From Streptomyces chumphonensis (GTDB taxonomy: Bacteria; Actinomycetota; Actinomycetes; Streptomycetales; Streptomycetaceae), in contig NZ_JACXYU010000001.1 in the NCBI RefSeq assembly GCF_014779715.1, positions 248,001 through 312,000 of the forward strand: 64,000 nucleotides of DNA. The letters are read 5' to 3'. Both the position numbers and the translations under genes were made by a program. Shown in pieces: positions 1 to 7,568 of this stretch (within the stretch, counting starts at the first letter, position 1; every line of letters starts with the position of its first letter). The notes beneath the pieces were generated by a model. That model was given only the letters and a program-made list of their open reading frames with translations, was not told the origin of the DNA and made no database searches.

Positions 1-1086
1 CGACAGCAGGATGACGAAGTTCTCCGAGTTGATGTAGCCCACCTTCGACGCGTACGCGACACCCGCGACGCCCGAGGTCGACGCACCGATGGCGAACGCC
101 ATCAGCTTGAAGCGCACGGTGTTCACACCCGTCGACGCCGCCGCGACCTCGTCCTCACGGATCGCCGTCCACGCCCGGCCGACCTTCGAGTGCTCCAGCC
201 GCCAGAAGAAGAACACCACGACCGCGATGAACACCAGCAGCAGGTAGTAGTACGGCATCGGGTCGATGACGCCCCACTCGTACGACCAGAACCCCAGGTC
301 CAGCGAGAACCGCTCCACCTTGACGCCACCCGTGCCCCCGGTGACGTCGTCCAGGTTCTTCGCCGTCAGGTACACGATCTCGTGGAAGCCCAGCGTCACG
401 ATGGCCAGGTAGTCACCGCGCAACCGCAGCGTCGGCGCGCCCAGCAGCACACCCGCCAGCAGGCACGTGACGATCGCCACCGGGATGACCGCGAAGTTGT
501 TCAACTCCATCGGCGGCTGCACGGGCAGCGCGCCCGTCCAGTACGCCGCGCTGTAGGCACCGATCGCGAAGAACGCGATGAAGCCGAGGTCCAGCATCCC
601 GGCCCAGCCGATGACCACGTTCAGGCCGATCGCCACCAGGACGTAGATCGCGATCTGGTCCACCAGCACCGTCTGCCAGTACCGCTCCAGACCCGACGGC
701 AGGAAGACCGCCGCCGCCACCAGAGCGCCCAACGCACCCCAGCGCAGCCACTTCTCCTCGCGCCAGGCACGCCGCAGCTTCCCGCGCGGCTCCTCGACCA
801 CCGACCGGTAGCCGTCCGAGACGGCCTTCACCTGCGGCGAGAGGAACTCCCTGACCGCCCACACCCCGACCGTCAACGCCAGCCACACCAGCAGCAGCGG
901 CGAGGTGAGGTTCTCCTCCAGGGCGTAGAACAGGTCCCGCTGCGTGCCCTGCACGCCCGTCACCATCACCGCGAGGACCGCGAGCGCGATCATCGCGCCC
1001 AGCCGCTTCCAGCGCGGCCGCTGGTACCAGCGCACCGTCCTCAGCCGCTCCGCGGCCCGGCCGCGGACCAAAGCCTCCGCACTCAT
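1..1086 (-). CDS. livM: Branched-chain amino acid ABC transporter permease LivM (partial, 3' end outside window)
   Basis: The 362 codons present read as a LivM-type inner-membrane permease. An N-terminal soluble and hydrophobic extension of about 150 residues precedes the conserved core, which includes the family signature GLNVVIGWAGMLDLG and the downstream RGDYLAIVTLGF segment. The protein forms the transmembrane channel with LivH and would be powered by LivG/LivF, expected just beyond the left edge. The ATG start overlaps the livH stop by 4 bp (ATGA), so the two are translationally coupled. No stop codon is in the window, so the C-terminus is missing. The substrate (Leu/Ile/Val or a related amino acid or amide) is inferred from the family. 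Confidence 0.93.
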   Translation of the reverse strand, partial: MSAEALVRGRAAERLRTVRWYQRPRWKRLGAMIALAVLAVMVTGVQGTQRDLFYALEENLTSPLLLVWLALTVGVWAVREFLSPQVKAVSDGYRSVVEEPRGKLRRAWREEKWLRWGALGALVAAAVFLPSGLERYWQTVLVDQIAIYVLVAIGLNVVIGWAGMLDLGFIAFFAIGAYSAAYWTGALPVQPPMELNNFAVIPVAIVTCLLAGVLLGAPTLRLRGDYLAIVTLGFHEIVYLTAKNLDDVTGGTGGVKVERFSLDLGFWSYEWGVIDPMPYYYLLLVFIAVVVFFFWRLEHSKVGRAWTAIREDEVAAASTGVNTVRFKLMAFAIGASTSGVAGVAYASKVGYINSENFVILLS

Positions 1087-2006
1087 GCGGTCCTCCCCAG
1101 ACGCTCGCCCAGCAGACCCGTCGGCCGGAACATCAACACCACGACCAGCACGGCGAAGCCCGCCACGTAGCGCCACTCCTCACCCCAGAAGTACACGGTG
1201 AGGGTCTCCACGATGCCCAGCAGCATGCCGCCGAGCATGGCCCCGCGCACGTTGCCGATGCCGCCCAGCACCGCCGCCGCGAACGCCGTGATCCCCGGCA
1301 GGAAGCCCATCGTGTACACGACCTTGTTGTTCACTCCGAAGAGGAACCCCGCCGCACCACCGAGCAGACCACCGATCACGAACGTCCGCGAGACCACCTT
1401 GTCGATGTTCACGCCCATCAGCGACGCCACCTCGGGGTCCTGCGCCACCGCGCGGATACTCGACCCCAGCTTCGTCCGGTTCACCACGTAGTCCAGACCG
1501 ATCATCATGCCCACCGCGGACACGACGATCAGGATCATCGTCACGCTCAGCTCCGCACCGAAGAACGAGAACACCCTCTTGTTCTCGTACATGTCCGGCA
1601 TCGACAGCGAGTTGCGGCCGAACAGCTTCCCCGCCAGGTTGTAGAGGAAGAACGACGCGCCGATGGCCGTGATGAGGAACACCAGTCGTGGCGCTTTATG
1701 TCGCCGCAAAGGCCGGTAGGCGACCTTCTCCAACCCGTACGCGACCACACCACCGAACGCCGCACCCGCGAGCATTCCGACCACGACGTACAGGACCGAC
1801 TGCGCACCCGACGGGTCAGGAGCCGGAGCCCACACCGTCAGCGCCATCAGACCGCCGAAACCACCGAACATGAACACTTCGCTGTGCGCGAAGTTCAGAA
1901 GCTGAAGCACGCCGTAGACGAGCGTGTAACCGATGGCGATGACGGCATAAAGACAGCCGAGCACCACCCCTAGGACCAAGAAGTCCCAGAAAGCGTTGAG
2001 GGACAT
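1083..2006 (-). CDS. livH: Branched-chain amino acid ABC transporter permease LivH
   Basis: This 307-residue, highly hydrophobic protein starts with the typical LivH segment LGCLYAVIAIGYTLVYGVLQLLNFAHSE split over two membrane helices, with the N-F-A-H motif near residue 38. It also has the cytoplasmic EAA-like region and a C-terminal region ending VLMFRPTGLLGE, both usual for the family. The ATG start is preceded by AAGGAAG at good spacing. It is the second gene of the unit: the binding-protein gene lies upstream with a 206-nt spacer, and livM follows with a 4-bp overlap. It pairs with LivM to form the membrane pore. Confidence 0.95.
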   Translation of the reverse strand: MSLNAFWDFLVLGVVLGCLYAVIAIGYTLVYGVLQLLNFAHSEVFMFGGFGGLMALTVWAPAPDPSGAQSVLYVVVGMLAGAAFGGVVAYGLEKVAYRPLRRHKAPRLVFLITAIGASFFLYNLAGKLFGRNSLSMPDMYENKRVFSFFGAELSVTMILIVVSAVGMMIGLDYVVNRTKLGSSIRAVAQDPEVASLMGVNIDKVVSRTFVIGGLLGGAAGFLFGVNNKVVYTMGFLPGITAFAAAVLGGIGNVRGAMLGGMLLGIVETLTVYFWGEEWRYVAGFAVLVVVLMFRPTGLLGERLGRTA

Positions 2007-2114
2007 CGAACGACTTCCTTATGGGAACGAGCCACCGCCCCGCACGTTCAGCACGGCTCCGGCAGCAGCGGAGGAAAAACGCGGCCACCGCGGAGAACGG
2101 CGGACCGTGGAACA

Positions 2115-2152
2115 CCGGTCGGCGCAATGCACGCGCGCATCGCGCCGACCGG
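2115..2152. terminator. Hairpin between the liv binding-protein gene and livH
   Basis: Perfect 11-bp arms (2115-2125 and 2142-2152) enclose a 16-nt loop that can form a further 4-bp helix. There is no T-tract. It lies in the 206-nt spacer after the binding-protein stop codon. A plausible role is partial termination or 3'-end protection, so that the binding protein is made in excess of the permeases. That role is inference. Confidence 0.5.
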
Positions 2153-2212
2153 GACCGGTCATCGCAGAAACCGGCCGAAACACCGGGCCGTCACCGGCCC
2201 CGGGGCGACGCG

Positions 2213-3370
2213 TTACTCGGCCGCCAGCTCGTCGATGTTCCCCACGTACCCGATCTTCTCGTCCTGGACCTCGTACATGTAGATGGTCTGGTTCTTGAAC
2301 TCGCCCTTGTCGTCGAACGAGAACGTCTTCGTCAGACCCTTGTACTCCACGCCGCGCAGCGACTCCAGCAGCTTCTCGCTGTCCGACTCCGCACCGCCCG
2401 TCTCGGCGATCTGCGCGATGATCATCTGCGCGACGTCGTAGGACTCGGCCGAGTACGTACCGGGTGCCTGGTTGAACTCCGCCTGGTAGTCGTCGGCGAA
2501 CGCCTTCGTCGCGTCCTCCTGCGTCGGGTCCGTGCAGGGGCAGGTCAGCTTCCAGCCGTTGGCCGCGTCACCGGCCAGCTTCACGAAGCCCATGTCGTTC
2601 GTGCCGTCACCGGACATCGTGGTGCCCTCGAAGCCCGCCTCGGCCAGCTTCGTCGCGAACGGGCCGGCGTCCTCGTAGTAGCCCGCGTAGATCAGCCCGT
2701 CGGCCTTCTGGCCCACGACGCTGCGCGCCGCCGCCGAGTAGTCCGGAGTCTTCTGCGGAACCGACTGGCGGACCACCTCGATGCCGGCGGCCGTCAGCTC
2801 CTTCTCGGCGACGTCCGCCAGACCCACGCCGTAGTCGGTCTTGTCGTCCACGACGACGACCTTCTCCGCGTCCGTCGCCTGGTCGAAGTACTTCGCCATA
2901 CCCGCGCCCTGGGCCGAGTCGTTCGGCACCGCGCGCAGGAAGCTCTCGTACCCCTTCGTCGTCAGGTCGGGCCGCGTCGCCGACGAGGAGACCGCCGGGA
3001 TACCGGCCTCCGCGTAGACCTCCGCGGCCGTGTCCGCCGGGCCCGAGAAGGCCGGGCCGATCACCGCGATGACACCTTCGTCAATTGCCTTCTGCGCGGC
3101 GGCGGTCGCCTTGTCCGGCTGACCCTGGTCGTCGGTCGGGAAGTACTCGATCTCGAAGTCGTAGTCGCCCGAGGCATTCGCCTGGTCGATCGCCAGCTTG
3201 ATACCGTTCTCCATATTGGTACCAAGCTGGACATTGTCGCCGGAAAGCGGTCCCTGAAAGGCGATCTTGATCGTGTCGCCACCGCCACCGCTGTCACTTC
3301 CACACCCGGTCAGCGCGAGAGCGCTGATGGCCAGCGGCGCGGCCAGCTTCACAAAGGTCTTGTTGAGCAC
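2213..3370 (-). CDS. livK: Branched-chain amino acid ABC transporter substrate-binding lipoprotein
   Basis: From the GTG at 3370 the product is 385 residues. It has a lipoprotein signal peptide (basic VLNKTFVK, hydrophobic stretch, lipobox ALTGC with Cys23) followed by a type-1 periplasmic binding fold. The fold is recognisable from KIAFQGPLSGDNVQLGTNM, the VIGPAFSG segment and the C-terminal ESYDVAQM region. I chose this GTG rather than an upstream ATG because AGGGGG precedes it at 8 nt and the signal peptide begins there; the upstream extension is arginine-rich and unlike a leader. The protein captures the ligand outside the cell for LivHM. It begins the leftward liv unit. Confidence 0.93.
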   Translation of the reverse strand: MLNKTFVKLAAPLAISALALTGCGSDSGGGGDTIKIAFQGPLSGDNVQLGTNMENGIKLAIDQANASGDYDFEIEYFPTDDQGQPDKATAAAQKAIDEGVIAVIGPAFSGPADTAAEVYAEAGIPAVSSSATRPDLTTKGYESFLRAVPNDSAQGAGMAKYFDQATDAEKVVVVDDKTDYGVGLADVAEKELTAAGIEVVRQSVPQKTPDYSAAARSVVGQKADGLIYAGYYEDAGPFATKLAEAGFEGTTMSGDGTNDMGFVKLAGDAANGWKLTCPCTDPTQEDATKAFADDYQAEFNQAPGTYSAESYDVAQMIIAQIAETGGAESDSEKLLESLRGVEYKGLTKTFSFDDKGEFKNQTIYMYEVQDEKIGYVGNIDELAAE

Positions 3371-3604
3371 GTGGGAACCCCCTGGTCCGGCCCAGAACAG
3401 TTGGCAGCCGCCGGAAGACGACCGGCGGGAGCAAGACCGTACGAACGTACGGCTGGCCCGGAATCTATGCCGCAGGGAGCAAACCAAACAGACAACCGCC
3501 ACAAGTGTGATGCGGCTGTGACCTGTGCCATGCGCCGGAAAGAGGACGGTCCTTACCGCTCACCGAACGAAACGGGAAGATCCTTTAAAGCGCCCCCGAG
3601 GGGC

Positions 3605-3639
3605 AAAAACGGGCGAGGCGGAACGAAACCGCCTCGCCC
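3605..3639 (-). terminator. Intrinsic terminator after the ANTAR regulator gene
   Basis: A perfect 11-bp inverted repeat (3611-3621 with 3629-3639, 7-nt loop) lies 10 nt past the regulator stop codon. On the minus strand the stem is followed by a G and then five T residues (3609-3605). This is a textbook Rho-independent terminator, which is less common in this GC-rich group. It separates the regulator from the liv operon. Confidence 0.85.
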
Positions 3640-3649
3640 GCGCCCCGCG

Positions 3650-4327
3650 TCACCGCTGCTTGGCCTGCTTCTCCGCCTGCTTCTCGGCGGCGTCCTCGAT
3701 GACGGCCTCGGCGACCTGACGCATCGACAACCGACGGTCCATCGACGTCTTCTGAATCCACCGGAAAGCGGCCGGCTCCGTCAGTCCGTACTCCGTCTGC
3801 AACAACGACTTCGCCCGGTCCACCAGCTTCCGGGTCTCCAGCCGCTGGGTGAGGTCCGAGACCTCCTCCTCCAGCTGCTTCAACTGCGCGAACCGCGACA
3901 CCGCCATCTCGATCGCCGGCACGACGTCGCTCTTGCTGAACGGCTTCACCAGGTACGCCATCGCCCCGGCGTCCCGCGCCCGCTCCACCAGCTCACGCTG
4001 GGAGAACGCCGTCAGCATCAGCACCGGCGCGATGCTGTCCTCCGCGATCTTCTCCGCCGCCGAGATCCCGTCCATGACCGGCATCTTCACGTCCAGGATC
4101 ACCAGGTCCGGACGGTGCTCCCGCGACAGCTCCACCGCGGTCCGGCCGTCCCCGGCCTCACCGACCACGGTGTACCCCTCCTCCTCCAGCATCTCCTTCA
4201 GGTCCATCCGGATGAGAGCCTCGTCCTCCGCGATCACCACGCGGGTCGTCGCGGGCGGCACGTGCGCGCCCCCGTCCTCGGGGACATCGGCCGGCGTGGG
4301 GTTCTCGGGGGCGTCAGCGGCGCTCAC
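3650..4327 (-). CDS. pdtaR: ANTAR-domain response regulator (PdtaR-like)
   Basis: The 225-residue product has a receiver domain (about residues 27-145) with the phospho-acceptor Asp79 in LVILDVKMPVMDG and a C-terminal ANTAR RNA-binding domain (about 150-210, LTQRLETRKLVDRAKSLLQ followed by the conserved alanine-rich helices). ANTAR regulators bind paired hexaloop hairpins in mRNA and act as antiterminators when phosphorylated; the usual partner is the PdtaS-type kinase, which is not in this window. The GTG at 4327 is preferred over an ATG 36 nt upstream because GAGGAG stands directly before it. The gene is followed by an intrinsic terminator, so it is probably monocistronic. Confidence 0.9.
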   Translation of the reverse strand: MSAADAPENPTPADVPEDGGAHVPPATTRVVIAEDEALIRMDLKEMLEEEGYTVVGEAGDGRTAVELSREHRPDLVILDVKMPVMDGISAAEKIAEDSIAPVLMLTAFSQRELVERARDAGAMAYLVKPFSKSDVVPAIEMAVSRFAQLKQLEEEVSDLTQRLETRKLVDRAKSLLQTEYGLTEPAAFRWIQKTSMDRRLSMRQVAEAVIEDAAEKQAEKQAKQR

Positions 4328-4425
4328 TGGTGCTCCTCGCATATCGAGCAGGTCGGGCCCCATGAGCCTATCTGCCTGCGGTATGGTGGTGTCACATCGA
4401 AGGCCAGGCGACCTTCCTTTCTTAG

Positions 4426-4500
4426 GCCCCGGTAGCCCAATTGGCAGCAGGCAATGGATTCAAAACCCATACAGTGTCGGTTCGAGTCCGACCCGGGGCA
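4426..4500 (+). tRNA. tRNA with CAA anticodon (tRNA-Leu by anticodon), short variable loop
   Basis: A cloverleaf can be drawn by hand: a 7-bp acceptor stem (4426-4432 with 4493-4499, all Watson-Crick), a 3-bp D stem, an anticodon arm 4454-4470 with loop TTCAAAA (anticodon CAA at 4461-4463), a variable loop of only 5 nt, and a T arm 4476-4492 with a perfect 5-bp stem and TTCGAGT loop. The discriminator is A and CCA is not encoded. The last anticodon-stem pair is an A-C mismatch. The anticodon reads UUG (Leu), but bacterial tRNA-Leu normally has a long variable arm; the D loop (AATTGGCAGCA) looks more like tRNA-Gln. Charging identity is uncertain. Confidence 0.82.
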
Positions 4501-4691
4501 CTTTTCCTTCCGTTCGAAGGTCTGGGCCCGCAGGCCGCTCCGCTGCTCCGGCTAACCCCTTCGGTCGGCCCCGCGTCGAACACTCCCCGCGGCATCGTCG
4601 CGCGCGACGCCCCGTGGGCACGCCCGCGCCGCACCGCGGACACGCACGTGGGGGCGAAGCTCTGAGCGACCCGCCCCCGCGGCGGCTGCGG

Positions 4692-6119
4692 TCAGCGGTG
4701 CTCCTCGCCGATGTGGTGGACGCGGACGAGGTTGCTGGTGCCGGGGACGCCGGGGGGCGACCCGGCGGTGATGACGACCGTGTCGCCGCGTTCGCAGCGA
4801 CCGATCTTGAGGAGCTGTTCGTCGACCTGGTCGACCATCTCGTCGGTGGTGGCGACGGTCGGGCCGAGGAACGTCTCGACGCCCCAGCTGAGGCAGAGCT
4901 GGGCGCGGGTGACGGGGTCGGGGGTGAAGGCCAGCAGCGGGATGGGTGAGCGGTAGCGGGAGAGCCTGCGGGCGGTGTCGCCGCTCTGGGTGAAGGCGAC
5001 GAGGAACCTGGCACCGAGGAAGTCGCCGACGTCGGCGGCCGCGCGGGCGACGGAGCCGCCCTGGGTGCGGGGTTTGGTGCTGGGGCTGATGGGCGGCAGG
5101 CCGCGCGCGAGGAGGTCCTCCTCGGCGGCGGTGATGATGCGGGCGGCGGTGCGGACGGTCGCGACGGGGTGTTTGCCGATGCTGGTCTCGCCGCTGAGCA
5201 TGACGGCGTCGGTGCCGTCGATGACGGCGTTGGCGACGTCGGAGGCCTCGGCGCGGGTGGGCCGGGAGTTCTCGATCATGGAGTCGAGCATCTGGGTGGC
5301 GACGATGACCGGCTTGGCGTTGCGCTTGGCGAGCTTGACGGCGCGCTTTTGGACCATGGGGACGCGTTCGAGGGGCATCTCGACGCCGAGGTCGCCCCGG
5401 GCGACCATGAGGCCGTCGAAGGCGTGGACGATCTCGTGGAGGTTCTCCACCGCCTGGGGCTTCTCGATCTTGGCGATGACGGGCCGGTGGATGCCCTCCT
5501 CGGCCATGACGCGGTGGACGTCGCGGACGTCGGCGGCGCTGCGGACGAAGGACAGGGCGATGAGGTCGGCACCGTGGTGCAGGGCCCAGCGGAGGTCCTC
5601 GTGGTCCTTCTCGCTGAGGGCGGGGACGGAGACGGCGACGCCGGGGAGGTTGATGCCCTTGTGGTCGGAGACGAGGCCGCCCTCGATGACCGTGGTGCGG
5701 ACGCGGGGGCCGTCGATGGCGGTGACGTGGAGGGTGACCCGGCCGTCGTCGACGAGGACGGTGTCGCCGGGGTTGACGTCGGCCGCGAGGCCCGCATAGG
5801 TGGTACCGCAGGTGGTGTGGTCGCCGGGGACGTCCTCGGTGGTGATGGTGAACGTGTCGCCGCGTTCGAGGAGGACGGGGCCTTCGTGGAAGGTGCCGAG
5901 GCGGATCTTGGGCCCCTGGAGGTCGGCGAGGACGCCGATGCTGCGCCCGGCGTTCTCGGCGGCCGTGCGGGCGTGGTGGGCGCGTTGTTCGTGTTGGGCG
6001 TGGGTGCCGTGGCTGAGGTTGAGGCGGGCGATGTCCATTCCGCTGTCGACGAGGGCTTTGATCTGCTCGTACGAGTCGGTGGCCGGTCCCAGGGTGCAGA
6101 CGATTTTTGCTCGGCGCAT
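4692..6119 (-). CDS. pyk: Pyruvate kinase
   Basis: The 475-residue protein matches bacterial pyruvate kinase over its full length. It has the N-terminal RRAKIVCTLGPA, MDIARLNLSHG, the catalytic region IAKIEKPQAVENL with MVARGDLGVEMP, the metal/phosphate site around VIVATQMLDSM and a C-terminal effector domain. The enzyme converts phosphoenolpyruvate plus ADP to pyruvate plus ATP in glycolysis. It is transcribed alone and leftwards. The tRNA on the opposite strand lies about 190 nt beyond its stop codon. The length is normal and no anomaly is seen. Confidence 0.97.
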   Translation of the reverse strand: MRRAKIVCTLGPATDSYEQIKALVDSGMDIARLNLSHGTHAQHEQRAHHARTAAENAGRSIGVLADLQGPKIRLGTFHEGPVLLERGDTFTITTEDVPGDHTTCGTTYAGLAADVNPGDTVLVDDGRVTLHVTAIDGPRVRTTVIEGGLVSDHKGINLPGVAVSVPALSEKDHEDLRWALHHGADLIALSFVRSAADVRDVHRVMAEEGIHRPVIAKIEKPQAVENLHEIVHAFDGLMVARGDLGVEMPLERVPMVQKRAVKLAKRNAKPVIVATQMLDSMIENSRPTRAEASDVANAVIDGTDAVMLSGETSIGKHPVATVRTAARIITAAEEDLLARGLPPISPSTKPRTQGGSVARAAADVGDFLGARFLVAFTQSGDTARRLSRYRSPIPLLAFTPDPVTRAQLCLSWGVETFLGPTVATTDEMVDQVDEQLLKIGRCERGDTVVITAGSPPGVPGTSNLVRVHHIGEEHR

Positions 6120-6218
6120 GCGGCGAGCCTATGGCTTACCGACTGGTAGTCGTCCGGTGGCCGGTGGCGGGTGAATGACGTGGCGGCGAAGCGTCGTTGA
6201 CGATTCTCCGGCGGGTTC

Positions 6219-7568
6219 TCAGAGGCGTTCGAAGCCGCGGTGGCGCTCCCAGTCGGTGACCGTGCGCTCGAAGGCGGCGAGTTCGGTGCGGGCGGCCTGC
6301 GCGTAGTGCGTGCCGACGGTGTCGCCGAAGGTCTTGGCGACGGTCTCGCTGGTCTCCCAGTGGTGGAGGGACTGGGTGAGGGTGGCGGGAAGCCGGGGGA
6401 CGGCGGGGTCGGTGAGGGCGTTGTGGGGGTGGGGGTCGGGGAGGGGCAGCTCGTTCTCGATGCCGTGGAGGCCGGCGGCGATGAGCGCGGCGAGGGCGAG
6501 GTAGGGGTTGGCGTCGCCGCCGGGGACGCGGTGCTCCAGGCGCAGCGAGTGGCCCTGGCCGACGACGCGGACGGGGCAGGTGCGGTTGTCGCGGCCCCAG
6601 GTGATGCCGGTGGGGGCGAAGGCGCCGGGCTGGAGGCGCTTGTAGCTGTTGATGTTGGGGGCGAGGAGGAGGGTGAAGTCGGGTAGGCAGGCGAGCTGTC
6701 CGGCGATGAAGTGGCGCATGAGGGAGGACATGCCGTCGGCCGCGGTGGGGTCGGCGAGGACGGGGGTCCCGTCGGTGCCGCGCAGGGAGAGGTGGATGTG
6801 GCAGGAGTTGCCTTCGCCGTCGTCGTACTTGGGCATGAAGGTGACGGCGTGGCCCTCCTGGGCCGCGATGGCCTTGGTGCCGTGTTTGAACAGGGCGTGG
6901 TGGTCGGCGGTGGCCATGGCCTCGTCGTAGCGGAAGACGATCTCGTACTGGCCGGGGTGGACCTCGGCGCGGGCCGTTTCGAGGGTGAGTCCGGCGGCGG
7001 TCATCTCGCGGCGCAGGCGGCGCAGGAAGGGTTCGAGGTGGGTGGTGCCCTGGAGGGCGTAGTCGACGGTGTGGCGGGTGGCGGGGCGTAGGTCCTGGTA
7101 GTGGGCTTGGTGGGCCTGAGCGTAGGTGTCGTGGAAGACGAGGAACTCGAGTTCGGTGCCGGCGTGGGCGGTGAGTCCGTGGGCGGCGAGACGGTCGAGC
7201 TGGCGGCGGAGGATGTGGCGGGGGGCGACGGGGACGGGGGTGCCGTCGGGCCAGGTGGCGTCGGCGATGACCAGCGCGGTGGCGTCGTCCCAGGGGAGGG
7301 TGGTGTACGTGGTGGGGTCGGGGCGCAGGAGGAAGTCGCCGAACCCGGTGTTCCAGGCGTCGATGGCGTAGCCGGGGCCGGTGTTCATGTCGACGTCGGT
7401 GGCGAGGAGGTAGGTGCAGGCGCCGAAGCCGTGGGGGGCGGCCTCGTCGAGGAAGTGGGGTATGGCCAGGCGGCTGCCCTGGAGGCGGCCTTGCAGGTCG
7501 GGGAGGGCGACGATGATGTTGTCGAGGTCGCCGGCGGCGTGGGCGGCGCGGAGGTCGTCGTAGGTCAT
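6219..7568 (-). CDS. Glutamine synthetase-like ligase (GlnA/PuuA-type) in the siderophore operon
   Basis: The 449-residue protein has the glutamine synthetase catalytic fold: GTELEFLVF (metal-binding Glu residues), a GNSCHIHLSL segment at the place of the GSGMHVH motif, NINSYKR and LEHRVPGGDANPYLALA. Overall it resembles the GlnA-like ligases that join glutamate to amines (PuuA, actinomycete GlnA3/GlnA4) more than housekeeping GlnA. The ATG start overlaps the stop of the upstream IucA/IucC gene (ATGA), so it is translationally coupled to the siderophore genes and is the last gene of that unit. It may amidate or glutamylate a siderophore intermediate, or scavenge excess diaminopropane. The substrate is not known from sequence. 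Confidence 0.88.
   Translation of the reverse strand: MTYDDLRAAHAAGDLDNIIVALPDLQGRLQGSRLAIPHFLDEAAPHGFGACTYLLATDVDMNTGPGYAIDAWNTGFGDFLLRPDPTTYTTLPWDDATALVIADATWPDGTPVPVAPRHILRRQLDRLAAHGLTAHAGTELEFLVFHDTYAQAHQAHYQDLRPATRHTVDYALQGTTHLEPFLRRLRREMTAAGLTLETARAEVHPGQYEIVFRYDEAMATADHHALFKHGTKAIAAQEGHAVTFMPKYDDGEGNSCHIHLSLRGTDGTPVLADPTAADGMSSLMRHFIAGQLACLPDFTLLLAPNINSYKRLQPGAFAPTGITWGRDNRTCPVRVVGQGHSLRLEHRVPGGDANPYLALAALIAAGLHGIENELPLPDPHPHNALTDPAVPRLPATLTQSLHHWETSETVAKTFGDTVGTHYAQAARTELAAFERTVTDWERHRGFERL

Noticed and set aside
4501-4691. Short open frames next to the tRNA
   Set aside because: They overlap the tRNA or lack a ribosome binding site and conserved sequence; this stretch seems to be plain intergenic DNA.
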